Below, one piece after another: positions 7,762 through 16,168 of a stretch of DNA of 42,742 bases (its first letter is position 1; every line of letters starts with the position of its first letter). The notes under the pieces were generated by a model, which saw only the letters and a list, made by a program, of their open reading frames with translations, did no database searches and was not told the origin of the DNA. The translations under genes and the position numbers were made by a program. The DNA is from Ilumatobacter sp. Lineage in GTDB: Bacteria; Actinomycetota; Acidimicrobiia; Acidimicrobiales; Ilumatobacteraceae. The DNA is taken from contig JAGQSS010000003.1 in NCBI GenBank assembly GCA_020439405.1, forward strand, positions 12,623-55,364, read 5' to 3'.

Positions 7762-8196
7762 TCATGCGTCCGACGGATCGCTCGCGGCCCAGCCGGTGAT
7801 GGCGACGATCTCGAACACGTGCACCGTCGCGAACGGCTGGTCCCGGTATTGCACGAACAGCTCGGCCAATCGGTCCGCGAGCGCGTCGGTCGTGTCGTGT
7901 GGGCCGTGACCGAGCCAGCGGAGCCGGGCGCGTACCCACCACAGCTTCGACCAGTCGTCGCGATCCCATCGTTCGATCGCCAGCGTCGCTCGTGGGTCGT
8001 GTTCGAGGTTGCGCTCGCGCTGCAGCCGGGTCGACGACTTGGGCTTCACGAGGTCGACCGGCGACCCCACGTGGTTGCCGACGACGGCGTACACGGTCGG
8101 GCCGACGTCGATGCCGAGTTCCGGATGCTGGGTCGCCATGAACCCGTGGCTGTGGCCGCGGAGCCACTCGTTCGCGAGATCCTTCGACAGCTGCAT
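7762..8196 (-). CDS. PPOX-class F420-dependent oxidoreductase (TIGR03668/Rv0121-like)
   Basis: A 144-residue split-barrel protein of the pyridoxamine-5'-phosphate oxidase-like fold. It shows an early substrate-site strand (TVYAVVG), the basic DLVKPKSSTRLQRERNLEHDPRA cofactor-binding region, and the signature DRDDWSKLWWVRARLR seen in the Rv0121-type F420 family. It probably binds F420 and reduces an unsaturated or quinone-like substrate. It lies between an LLM oxidoreductase (28 bases upstream) and an acyl-CoA ligase (15 bases downstream), so the three probably form one operon. The family assignment is by motif and needs a profile search to confirm. Confidence 0.75.
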   Translation of the reverse strand: MQLSKDLANEWLRGHSHGFMATQHPELGIDVGPTVYAVVGNHVGSPVDLVKPKSSTRLQRERNLEHDPRATLAIERWDRDDWSKLWWVRARLRWLGHGPHDTTDALADRLAELFVQYRDQPFATVHVFEIVAITGWAASDPSDA

Positions 8197-8224
8197 CGGC
8201 CCGACCGTACGCGCCGTACGCGGC

Positions 8225-9223
8225 TCAGGCGGCGTTGACCGCCGGCAGGATCTCGTCGTTCAAAACCCGCAGATCCTCGAGCGTCTTCGACGTCGGCACG
8301 TCGGCGAACGGCGGCCAGATCAACGGCATGGTCATCCCGGCCTCCTTCAGCTCGATCAAATTGCTCGTGATCTGCTCCTGGGTGCCGCTCAGCAGGTTGG
8401 TGAGCTTCCCGTTGCGGGTCTGGTCGGTCGGCTCGTCGGTGATCACGAACCAGCACATGCTCGACACCTCGAGCTCGTCGACCGACTTGGCGCCGAGAGC
8501 ATCGAGCTCCTCGCCGATCGCCTCCAGCCACACTCGCAGCTCCTCGGGCGTGTCCTGGATGCCGATCCAGCCGGACAGATCGTACTTGGCGACCTTCTTT
8601 GCGGAGATCTTCGGGTTGACGAGGCCGCTCATGAAGATCGGCGGGTGCGGCTTCTGCACGGGCTCCCAGCCGAAGCCGCTCGGCGCGAAGTCGGCGAACT
8701 CGCCGTGGTACTCGAAGGTCTCGTTGGTCCAGATCCCCTGGCAGATTTCGATCGTCTCACGCACGTGAGCATGACGACGAGGGAAGATGTCGGTGGCGCT
8801 CGCAGCGTCGAACTCCTCGGGCATCCAGCCGGCACCGACGCCGACGTTCAGGCGGCCACCCGAGAGGTGATCGATCGTGGCGCACTCGGCCGCGAACACG
8901 CCGGGCGAGCGGTATGGGGTGTCGGTGATGCTCATGCCGATGCGGCACTTCTCGGTCTTGGCGGCAAGCCACGGGATGAGCGGCCAGCCCTGGAACCACT
9001 TCCCGTTCGACGAGACCGGCATCTGGAGTGGGAACTGGTCCATCATGCCGAACGGGTACTTCATCTCGCCCCGGTCGGATGCCTCGGGCACGATGATCCG
9101 GTCGAGTGTCCAGATCGAGTCGAACTCGAGCTCCTCGGCGAGCGCCGTGAGATCCTCGAGCTCCTTGATCGTGACGTGGTCGCGGAAGTTGGGCAGGTAG
9201 AGCGCGAGCTTCATGTCGGCCAT
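8225..9223 (-). CDS. LLM-class (luciferase-like) F420-dependent oxidoreductase
   Basis: A 332-residue TIM-barrel flavin/F420 enzyme. LALYLPNFRDHVTIKELEDL opens the fold, SIWTLDRIIVP follows, and HLSGGRLNVGVGAGWMPEEF is the family hallmark, then PRRHAHVRETIEICQGIW and KPHPPIFMSG. ATG 9223 was preferred because GAGGGGAC lies upstream at ribosome-binding distance and upstream in-frame codons look non-coding. It is first in the operon with a PPOX protein and an acyl-CoA ligase. It differs from the two LLM proteins of the catabolic cluster. Whether it uses F420 or FMN cannot be told by eye. Confidence 0.88.
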   Translation of the reverse strand: MADMKLALYLPNFRDHVTIKELEDLTALAEELEFDSIWTLDRIIVPEASDRGEMKYPFGMMDQFPLQMPVSSNGKWFQGWPLIPWLAAKTEKCRIGMSITDTPYRSPGVFAAECATIDHLSGGRLNVGVGAGWMPEEFDAASATDIFPRRHAHVRETIEICQGIWTNETFEYHGEFADFAPSGFGWEPVQKPHPPIFMSGLVNPKISAKKVAKYDLSGWIGIQDTPEELRVWLEAIGEELDALGAKSVDELEVSSMCWFVITDEPTDQTRNGKLTNLLSGTQEQITSNLIELKEAGMTMPLIWPPFADVPTSKTLEDLRVLNDEILPAVNAA

Positions 9224-9407
9224 GAGTGATGTCCCCTCGTTCGAGTCGTTCGGGGCCCCCATGACCCGTGAACATGTGCGCACCCGTGGGTCCGCATGGC
9301 CGACCGTACGAAACGCAGCTGGCCGCTCGAACAACGCCATCTCAACAGTTGGTCAACGAGGCGGGCCGACTCCGATCCCGTTCCTGTCGAGCGGATACCG
9401 TCTGGTC

Positions 9408-10139
9408 GTGGGGATCAGTCGACACGACGTCGGCCGACGGGTGCTCGTCGTCGACGACGACGAGGGTGTGCGCACAGGTGTGACCTGGGCGCTCGAGGCC
9501 GACGGCTTCGACGTCGAAGCCGTCGAGAACGGTGTGCACGCACTCGAGCGGATCGAGTCGTCACCTCCCGCGCTCGTGGTGCTCGACCTGTCCCTTCCCG
9601 GCGTCGGCGGGCTCGACATCCTGCGTCGCGTTCGCGAGCGGGAGGAACGGGAGCGGAGCTTCCGGCTGCCGATCATCGTGCTGTCAGGACGCGACGGCGA
9701 AGCCGACCGAATCGTCGGCCTCGACCTCGGCGCCGACGACTATCTGGTCAAGCCGTTCTCGCCGGGCGAGCTCGCCGCCCGTGCCCGCTCGGTGCTCCGA
9801 CGGTGCGGCGACTACGGGGGCGGACGGAACGATCGGTTCGTGCCGGTCGGCACGGGCGTCGAGGTCGACGTGGTGTCGCGCGACGTCTGGCTCGACGGCG
9901 AACCGGTCGATCTGGCGGCCAAGGAGTTCGAGCTGCTCGCCTACTTCGTCGAGCATCCGCGCCGCGCGTGCACTCGTGACGAGCTGCTGGCGGCGGTGTG
10001 GTCGAGCAGCGAGGGATGGCAGACGCCGGCGACGGTGACCGAGCACGTGTACCGCCTCCGCCAGAAGTTGGAGGACGACCCAGGTCGACCGAAGCTGCTC
10101 ACGACCGTGCGCGCGGTGGGGTATCGATGGGAGGGGTGA
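9408..10139 (+). CDS. OmpR/PhoB-family response regulator
   Basis: A 243-residue two-component regulator. The receiver domain begins RRVLVVDDDEGVR (acidic pocket), with the phosphoacceptor Asp in VVLDLSLPGVGG, then the switch region VLSGRD and the conserved Lys in DYLVKPFSPGEL. The C-terminal winged helix (AKEFELLAYFVEHP, then TVTEHVYRLRQKLEDDP and VRAVGYRWEG) binds DNA. GTG 9408 was chosen because it sits just before the receiver domain; the longer frame would overlap the divergent LLM gene. The last 13 bases overlap the kinase gene. Confidence 0.9.
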   Translation: MGISRHDVGRRVLVVDDDEGVRTGVTWALEADGFDVEAVENGVHALERIESSPPALVVLDLSLPGVGGLDILRRVREREERERSFRLPIIVLSGRDGEADRIVGLDLGADDYLVKPFSPGELAARARSVLRRCGDYGGGRNDRFVPVGTGVEVDVVSRDVWLDGEPVDLAAKEFELLAYFVEHPRRACTRDELLAAVWSSSEGWQTPATVTEHVYRLRQKLEDDPGRPKLLTTVRAVGYRWEG

Positions 10140-11431
10140 CGACGCTCTCGGGCGACGAGGTGACGGCGGTGCTCGATCGACAGACATCGGTGATGGAGCA
10201 GCTCGCGGCCGGCGACCGGCTCTCCGACGTCCTCGAGGGGATCGTCGTGGCACTCGAGGAGCTCATCCCCGGCAGTCGCTGCTCGGTGTTGCTGCTCGAC
10301 GAGGCCGGCGTGCTGCGCCATGGCGCGGCGCCGACGCTCCCGGCCGGGTACTCGTCAGCGATCGACGGGCTCGAACCGGGCCCGCTCGCCGGCTCGTGCG
10401 GCACGGCCGTGTACCAGGGGGAGCAGGTCGTCGTCACCGATGTGCTGTCAGATCCTCGGTGGGCGTCGTTCCGTGACCTCGCCGTCGAACACGACATCGG
10501 AGCCTGTTGGTCGAGCCCGATCCGCTCCGAGTCCGCAATCGTCGGGACGTTCGCGGTCTACGACCGTCGCCCCCACGAACCCGACACACGGGAGCGCGAG
10601 CTCGTCCGCCGCTTCACGCACCTCGCCTCGATCGCGGTCGCCCACGACGGTGCCGCGAGAGAGCGCGAAGCGCGCCACATCGCCGAGCTCGCACGACAGA
10701 CGGCCGAGCGGGCGAACCACGCGAAGTCGCAGTTCGTCACCGCCCTCAGTCACGAGCTGCGAACCCCGCTGCAGTCGATCACCGGGTTCACGGAGAGCCT
10801 GAGAACGCTCGACCTGTCGCCCCATCGCCGCCGCCAGGCGCTCGACGGCATCTCGAACGCGTCGGCGCACATCCTCTCGATCGTCGACGACGTGCTCGAT
10901 CTCGCGAGGGTCGAGGCCGGTGCGATGCCGATCGTGCTCGAGCCGGTCGACGCGGCAGCGGTCGCCCTCGCGACCGTGGCGCTGACCCAACCGCTCGCTG
11001 AGGCGCGCAACGTGGGCGTCGAGTGCGTTGGTCAAGCGGCCGAAGTCGTCGCGGATCGCCGCCGGCTGCAGCAAGTCCTGCTGAATCTCGTCTCGAACGC
11101 GCTCCGCTTCTCCAGCCCGGACACGATGGTCACGATGCGCACCGAGGCGGACTCCGATCGTCGACCCGGCGCGGCGAGCATCCACGTGATCGATCAGGGG
11201 CCGGGCATCCCGGAGGAGCTCATCGACCGACTGTTCGTGCCGTTCGATCGTCTCGGGGCCGATGCCGGTCGCGAGGGCGGCGCCGGTCTCGGGCTCGTCC
11301 TGGCCAGACGGCTGACGGAGGCGATGGGCGGGACGCTGGACCTCGACAGCACCGTCGGCGTCGGTACCCATGCCACGATCACGCTGCAACAGCCCTCGAC
11401 CGAGTCGCCGGCGGCGTGCCGCAGCAGATGA
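10127..11431 (+). CDS. GAF-domain sensor histidine kinase
   Basis: A 434-residue kinase with no membrane helices, hence a cytoplasmic sensor. The GAF domain covers roughly residues 20-175 (ELIPGSRCSVLLLDEAGVLR, GSCGTAVYQGEQVVVTD, CWSSPI). The H box ALSHELRTPLQS holds the phosphorylated His. The ATPase domain has the N box NLVSNALRFS, G1 DQGPGIPEE and G2 GGAGLGLVLARRL. ATG 10127 overlaps the regulator gene by 13 bases, so the pair is co-translated. Its signal is unknown, perhaps a small molecule or redox state sensed by the GAF domain. Confidence 0.92.
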   Translation: MGGVTTLSGDEVTAVLDRQTSVMEQLAAGDRLSDVLEGIVVALEELIPGSRCSVLLLDEAGVLRHGAAPTLPAGYSSAIDGLEPGPLAGSCGTAVYQGEQVVVTDVLSDPRWASFRDLAVEHDIGACWSSPIRSESAIVGTFAVYDRRPHEPDTRERELVRRFTHLASIAVAHDGAAREREARHIAELARQTAERANHAKSQFVTALSHELRTPLQSITGFTESLRTLDLSPHRRRQALDGISNASAHILSIVDDVLDLARVEAGAMPIVLEPVDAAAVALATVALTQPLAEARNVGVECVGQAAEVVADRRRLQQVLLNLVSNALRFSSPDTMVTMRTEADSDRRPGAASIHVIDQGPGIPEELIDRLFVPFDRLGADAGREGGAGLGLVLARRLTEAMGGTLDLDSTVGVGTHATITLQQPSTESPAACRSR

Positions 11432-11589
11432 GGGACGCACGCCCCCTCGAGGGCATCCGAGATTCGTGCGAACCCGTTCTGTGACGGGACCGGCTGAAGA
11501 GCCCTCCAGACTCCGCGGTTGCTGAGACGCCACCGCGGCTCGGACCGTCGTCAGATGACGCCGAGCGTCGCGGGGAGCGACGGCGACGT

Positions 11590-11962
11590 CAGGAACATCA
11601 GACTGCACAGCGGATGTTCGTCTACCGCACTTGCCCTGGTCAGCGACAGTCTCGAATCGTGTCGGGGCCAGCGTCGTGCCTCATACGTGCCTCAGCCGTG
11701 AGGCACGAAGCTGAGTCGGGCGCACTCAGGTCGCGGGTGTCGCATGCTCCTGCATGTGCTCTGAGCAGGACGTTCGCGTGGAGCGGATGAGGAGAATCGA
11801 ACTCCCGTCATCAGCTTGGGAAACGGAAGTTCCTCGACGGGTTGGCAGCGCTGTGACCTGGGGAAACGTGCGATGAGCTGGTGACTGACGCTGTGGGCGC
11901 AGTGCTGACGCTACCCGGTGCTGACCCCTGTTGATCTCTGCGTGAGGCACGGCTGAGGCACG
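11590..11962 (-). repeat. attachment-like site R2: tRNA-Gly 3' half with both repeat arms
   Basis: The core at 11773-11822 is identical over 50 bases to 34474-34523, which covers the 3' half of the intact tRNA-Gly and its downstream flank. Left arm repeats are CGTGCCTCA (11675-11683), CGTGCCTCA (11686-11694) and GTGAGGCACG (11698-11707). Right ones are CGTGAGGCACG (11941-11951) and CTGAGGCACG (11953-11962). The left arm matches R3 in spacing and also shares GAACATC/GATGTTC (11593-11599, 11613-11619). The right arm matches R1, again 120 bases from the core. R2 thus has the arm-core-arm form of an attP or of a junction between tandem islands. Confidence 0.75.
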
Positions 11963-12222
11963 GCCGCCGCCAGCGCGAGATGAGCAGATCGCGCACACTT
12001 GACGGATCTGCTCGGCCAGAACATCGTGTAGTCGGTGGGACTATCGAGCCCGTCGTGCGGGCCGTAGTGCGGAGCGGCCCGACGGCTGGACACCGGAATA
12101 CGGAGCTCGCGTTCTGGGCGGATGCCTCGGGGCGACGGACGATCGCAACGCCGTTTCAGAGTGGGCTTGAGCGTCGTCGGCGTGTGGAGATGTCACCCCC
12201 GGCCGCGGTGTGCCGGTTCACT

Positions 12223-12471
12223 CTTCGCGGTTGGCGAGATCACCATCGAGTCGACACCGTTCAACTGGCGTTGCCGGTTCTTCACTGTTGCGGGCTCGAG
12301 CATGCTGTTGCGATCGCGGCGCACGTCGATGTCGACCGAGCCAACTTCGGTGATCACCAACTTGGAACGTGTGCCGTCGCGGCAGTTCCCGCAGTTGCAG
12401 CGTGCCGAGCCGTGGTTCGTGTCGCCGACATGCTCATCCATCTCGACCTCTAGGCCGGTCTCGAGGATCTG
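12223..12471 (-). pseudogene. remnant of an IS256/mutator-type transposase
   Basis: The minus strand encodes about 83 residues that follow the N-terminal part of IS256-family transposases: LETGLEVEMDEHVG (family form LEAEMDEHLGY), then NCRDGTRSKLVITEVGSVDI (family form NSRNGxxxKTVxTExGPVxI), DVRRDRNSMLEP, KNRQRQLNGVDSMVISPTAK. Similarity stops abruptly after TAK, where GLTTGEI would be expected, and a stop codon follows. The DDE catalytic domain is absent, so this is a dead fragment. It lies next to R2 at the island edge. Confidence 0.75.
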
Positions 12472-12716
12472 CATTGTTGAGACCAACCAGGAGTCCGCCC
12501 GAGCCGACCGACCCCTTCCACGCGTGCTCGAGTGTCGAGCGCCTCGGCGGCCGATTACTGCGGCCCGACCCTTAATGATGTAGCACCTGGGTCGGCAACT
12601 GACTTCAAACAACTGGCGCTTCCCCGTTGTGACCTTGCACCCCTCGCCAATCTGTGACTTTCACCTTCAATTGGGTCTGTACTCGAACTTGGCGCCCGGG
12701 GCAGACTTGAGACCTC

Positions 12717-13718
12717 ATGACGGGCCGTCCTCCGAAGTTCAGCGTGCGCCTCTCGAGTGGGGTGCGACCAGAAGCCTTTCGGGACGCTGCGATGGCGGCG
12801 GAGGAGGCCGGATTCGATCAGATCTGGACCGGCAACGACCAGTTCAAGCGGTCCGGTATCGTCCCCGTCGCTCTGGCATTGGACGCCACGTCCCGGATTC
12901 GGGTCGGCTCGAGTGTGCTCAACACGGTCACGCTGCATCCGATCGAGATCGCGTCGTTGGTCGCCAATCTGCAGGATCTCTCGGGCGGTCGGTACCTCCT
13001 CGGGCTCGGTGCGGGGTCCGAGGTGTACCTGCGATGGATCGATGCCGATCTTGCCTCGCCCGTCGAGCGGACCCGACGAGGTCTCCGCATCGTCCGCGCT
13101 CTGCTCGAAGGTCGGAAGGTGAACGAACTCCCCGGAGAGGAGCGCTGGAGCGACAACGCGCGGTTGATCGGCCCTCCGGTCGCGTCGACACCGATCTATG
13201 TCGGCGCCATGGGTCCGCGGATGCTCGCGATGGCGGGACGCGAGGCCGATGGTGTGCTCGCACTCTGTCTGCCTCCGTCGCACGTCGCCTGGGTGCGAGA
13301 TCAGGTCGGCTCCGGTGCGGCCGAAGACAGCGACTTCGATCTCGCGTGCTGCGTGTGGGTCTCGATCGACGAGGATGCGCATGCTGCACGAGAGCGGCTT
13401 CGGCCGAAGATCGCGGCCGCCGGGGGCCACCTGTCGAGCGACGCCTTGCTGCGTGCCGGCATCGACCCGGAACGGTGCGCGCACGTCCAATCGATGTGGG
13501 ACGCCGGCAACGAAGCCGAGGCACTCGCATCCGTCGATGAGTCGATGATGCAGCTGGGTATCGCCGGGGACACCGATCTGGTGATCGAGCAGTGCAGCCG
13601 GCTACTCGGCATCGGCGTCCGCCATTTGTCGTTCGGGCAACCGCTCGGCGAGTCGCCCATCGAGGCGGTCCAACTGTTGGGTTCGCGGGTGCTGCCCGCA
13701 TTAAGAGAGAGGTTCTGA
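12717..13718 (+). CDS. LLM-class flavin/F420-dependent oxidoreductase (paralogue 1)
   Basis: A 333-residue luciferase-like TIM-barrel enzyme. AEEAGFDQIWTGND, LHPIEIASLVANLQDLSGG, YLLGLGAGSEVYL, PIYVGAMGPRMLAMAGREAD and LSFGQPLG mark the fold and active-site region. It could be an F420H2-dependent reductase (methylene-H4MPT reductase-like) or an FMNH2 monooxygenase; the motifs do not decide. It opens the catabolic cluster, four bases before the acyl-CoA-dehydrogenase-like monooxygenase. Its paralogue at 21282 shares many of the same segments. No flavin reductase gene is nearby. Confidence 0.85.
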   Translation: MTGRPPKFSVRLSSGVRPEAFRDAAMAAEEAGFDQIWTGNDQFKRSGIVPVALALDATSRIRVGSSVLNTVTLHPIEIASLVANLQDLSGGRYLLGLGAGSEVYLRWIDADLASPVERTRRGLRIVRALLEGRKVNELPGEERWSDNARLIGPPVASTPIYVGAMGPRMLAMAGREADGVLALCLPPSHVAWVRDQVGSGAAEDSDFDLACCVWVSIDEDAHAARERLRPKIAAAGGHLSSDALLRAGIDPERCAHVQSMWDAGNEAEALASVDESMMQLGIAGDTDLVIEQCSRLLGIGVRHLSFGQPLGESPIEAVQLLGSRVLPALRERF

Positions 13719-13721
13719 GAC

Positions 13722-14918
13722 ATGACCACCACCGAGCGCATCAGCTCGACGACGTGGCCCACGGATCTGCGCGAGCCGACCACGTCGGAGGCGATCCTGC
13801 ACAACGTCCGATCGATCCTGCCGGTCGTGACGACCGAGGCAGCTCCGTCGAACGAGCAGGGGTACATGACTTCGGCCATGACCGAGGCCTGCCGAGCGGC
13901 GGGGATCTTCCGTGTCGGCTTCTCGCGCGAGCGAGGCGGGCCCGAGATGTCGATCTCGGATCAGACCCGGATGGTCGAGATGGTCGCGACCGTTGACGCG
14001 TCGATCGCGTGGAACGTCACCGTGTTGGCCGCCACCGGATTCTATGCGGGACGCCTGTCCGACGGCGCATTCGCCGAGCTGTACCCGGACCTCGACCGGG
14101 CCACGTGTGGGTCGTTCCACCCCAAGGGTGTCGCACGTCAGGTGGAGGGCGGATACCGGGTGAGTGGCAACTGGAACTTCGGCAGCGGGATTCGGTCGTC
14201 CGACCGCATCGTCGCCGGTGCCGAGGTGGTCGACGAAGTGGGCGAGCCCGTGTTGAAGGACGACGGCTCGCAACTGACCCTCGGTGTCTGGCTCCCCACT
14301 GATGATGTACGTCTACGCGACGACTGGCACACGATCGGTCTCCGCGGCTCGGGAAGTCAGGGGTACGCCGTCGACGATGTGTTCGTGCCGGCCGATCACA
14401 GCTTCGACCGCTTCTTCGCCGGCAACGCGACTGCGCCGCCCCTGTCGAAGCACCCCGACCTGCCCTTCTACAGCATGGGCGGTATCTCACTGGGTATCGC
14501 CCGCCACGCGATCGACATCGTGTCGACGGAACTCGCGAAACGTTCGGGTGCGCGCGCACCGGGCGAGCGCAGCTTGGCGCTCCTCGGTGAGGCGGACTCT
14601 TGCCTACGAGCGATGAGGGCGACGATCTACGCGGGCCTGTCACAACTCGACGAGGAGACGTTCACCCCGGGCGCGGTGCCGTCGACCCGCGCGCTCGCGC
14701 GTGGCGACGCTCCGTTCGCCGCCGAACTCGCGCGGCGCGTGCTCGACATCTGCGTCGATCTGTACGGCTCCAAGACGATCTACGAGGTGAATCCGCTCGA
14801 GCAGCTGATCCGAGATCTGGTCGGGCTCAGCGTCCACTTGTCGACTTCTCGTGCGATGTGGTCGCGGGTCGGCCAAGTCGTGCTGGACGAGTACGCGCGA
14901 GACGGGGAGGGGTCATGA
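13722..14918 (+). CDS. acyl-CoA dehydrogenase-like (group D) flavin monooxygenase, paralogue 1
   Basis: A 398-residue protein of the acyl-CoA dehydrogenase fold, of the kind used by two-component monooxygenases (HsaA, DszC and IacA types), which take FMNH2 or FADH2 from a partner reductase. Visible segments are IFRVGFSRERGGPEMSI, ATVDASIAWN, GFYAGRLSDGAFAELYP, CGSFHPKGVA, GGYRVSGNWNFGSGIRSSD and LRGSGSQGYAVDDVFVPADH. The usual catalytic Glu of true dehydrogenases is not apparent. The stop overlaps the next start as ATGA. It probably hydroxylates an aromatic or heteroaromatic ring. Confidence 0.82.
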   Translation: MTTTERISSTTWPTDLREPTTSEAILHNVRSILPVVTTEAAPSNEQGYMTSAMTEACRAAGIFRVGFSRERGGPEMSISDQTRMVEMVATVDASIAWNVTVLAATGFYAGRLSDGAFAELYPDLDRATCGSFHPKGVARQVEGGYRVSGNWNFGSGIRSSDRIVAGAEVVDEVGEPVLKDDGSQLTLGVWLPTDDVRLRDDWHTIGLRGSGSQGYAVDDVFVPADHSFDRFFAGNATAPPLSKHPDLPFYSMGGISLGIARHAIDIVSTELAKRSGARAPGERSLALLGEADSCLRAMRATIYAGLSQLDEETFTPGAVPSTRALARGDAPFAAELARRVLDICVDLYGSKTIYEVNPLEQLIRDLVGLSVHLSTSRAMWSRVGQVVLDEYARDGEGS

Positions 14919-16168
14919 GCCTCACCGACGATCCTGAGTCGTCCTCGACGACCGAGGCGCGGGTCGCGGCGGTCATGGCCCGGCGTCGCCGAGGAGACGA
15001 CGCGCGGCGGGCGTCCGGTCGTGCCGACTGGTCGTCCTGGCCGGAGTACGAGGCAGCCGACAAGGGCCTGCGCGACTACTGGTATCCGGTCGAGTGGTCG
15101 TCCGAGGTCGGCCGGCACCCGGTCGGCGTGCGCGTGTGCGGCGAAGACCTCGTCCTGCAACGCGACGAGCAGGGAACCGTGTACGCGTTGCACGACCGTT
15201 GTCCTCACCGCGGTGTCCCGCTGTCACTCGGCAAGGAGGAGTTCCCGGGAACGGTGACGTGTCCATACCACGCGTGGACGTTCGATCTCGCGAGCGGTGA
15301 ACTCGTCGCAGTGATCACCGACGGTCCGGATTCGCCGATGTGTGGGAAGGCAAACGTCACGACGTACCCGACCGCGGAAGCGGTCGGCTTGGTGTGGGTC
15401 TTCGTCGGCGACCGCGAACCGCACCCGCTCTCGGATCAACTCCCCGAGGAGCTCGTCGACCCGCCCGCCTACGCCGTCGGTGGCCGGATCCAGGATCGTT
15501 CTGGTGACTGGCGCCTGTACGCGGAGAATGGTTTCGACGAGGGCCACGCCAAGTACCTGCACCGCACCAGCTACTGGCGGATCTTCAAGACGATGCCGAC
15601 GTGGAACAAGGTCCACATCGAGCGGCACGGGCGCTGGATCTACCGGATCGAGGACGAGCGGCACTGGGAGGCCGACTTCCCGGGTCTCGGGCGCTGGTCG
15701 AACGACCGATGGTGGAAGATCAAGCCGAAGCAACAGCAGGGCAAGATGTTGGGGAACACGGGAGGCTCCAAGAAGAACGACTCCTACATCGCCGGTCAGG
15801 GACTTCCCGGATTCGCGTCCCTGTCACTGCCGGGTGTGCTCCGCATCGCTTATCCACAGTTCATCCACTACGAGTTCTACGTGCCGATTGAGTCCGGCCG
15901 CACGAAGTACGTCGGTGTGATGGTCCAGTTCAAGACCGGATTCCAGCGGGCCGCCTTCTTCCTCAAGTACCTCGGCGGTATCCGGTGGCTGTTCCACGGC
16001 AACTTCTCCAGCCAGGACCACTGGATGGTCGAACACACCGACGCGCCGCCTGAACGGTTGTATCGCCCCGACATCTCGCTGATCGAGTGGCGTCGCCTCG
16101 TCGAAGAGGGCAACCCGTTCGACCCCGCAAGCGCCGACCACGCCGAGTCGACGGAGGATGGTCGCTGA
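14915..16168 (+). CDS. Rieske non-heme iron oxygenase, alpha subunit
   Basis: A 417-residue ring-hydroxylating oxygenase. The Rieske [2Fe-2S] ligands are Cys96/His98 (CPHRGV) and Cys116/His119 (CPYHAW). The catalytic domain has ENGFDEGHAKYLHR, giving the bridging Asp208 and iron ligands His211 and His216. The length and the single-subunit look fit the alpha-only phenoxybenzoate/KshA-type oxygenases. No ferredoxin, reductase or beta-subunit gene lies in the window, so electrons must come from elsewhere. ATGA overlap upstream and TGATG overlap downstream place it inside the operon. It would mono- or dihydroxylate the ring before cleavage. Confidence 0.93.
   Translation: MSLTDDPESSSTTEARVAAVMARRRRGDDARRASGRADWSSWPEYEAADKGLRDYWYPVEWSSEVGRHPVGVRVCGEDLVLQRDEQGTVYALHDRCPHRGVPLSLGKEEFPGTVTCPYHAWTFDLASGELVAVITDGPDSPMCGKANVTTYPTAEAVGLVWVFVGDREPHPLSDQLPEELVDPPAYAVGGRIQDRSGDWRLYAENGFDEGHAKYLHRTSYWRIFKTMPTWNKVHIERHGRWIYRIEDERHWEADFPGLGRWSNDRWWKIKPKQQQGKMLGNTGGSKKNDSYIAGQGLPGFASLSLPGVLRIAYPQFIHYEFYVPIESGRTKYVGVMVQFKTGFQRAAFFLKYLGGIRWLFHGNFSSQDHWMVEHTDAPPERLYRPDISLIEWRRLVEEGNPFDPASADHAESTEDGR

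Larger units (their letters stand above)
5967..11822. mobile_element. putative integrated island E1 between tRNA-derived sites R1 and R2
   Basis: This 5.8 kb segment is bounded by direct copies of the tRNA-Gly 3' half. It carries an LLM oxidoreductase, PPOX protein, acyl-CoA ligase and a two-component system, none of them mobility genes. The boundary repeats support integration; the lack of an integrase or excisionase means it would be an immobile remnant or a helper-dependent element. The genes might instead be old chromosomal genes caught between dispersed copies of a tRNA-derived repeat. Confidence 0.4.
11432..12716. other. gene-poor region with attachment site R2 and an IS remnant
   Basis: About 1.3 kb without an intact gene. 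11432-11590 shows nothing recognisable. 11590-11962 is the second tRNA-derived attachment-like site. 11963-12222 shows nothing I can identify. 12223-12471 encodes a fragment of an IS256-type transposase. 12472-12716 precedes the first catabolic gene (ATG 12717) and should hold its promoter, but I see no convincing -35/-10 pair. Confidence 0.6.

Noticed and set aside
9395-9410. Leaderless -10 box (GATACC/TACCGT) before the response regulator
   Set aside because: No matching -35 box at normal spacing; too weak to list as a promoter.
10448-11608. 386-residue minus-strand frame opposite the histidine kinase
   Set aside because: The kinase motifs on the plus strand are unambiguous; this frame shows no domain.
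11963-12222. Possible second transposase fragment (minus strand, HYGPHDGLDSPTDYT)
   Set aside because: It loosely recalls the end of IS3-type integrase cores, but the match is too short and lacks key residues.
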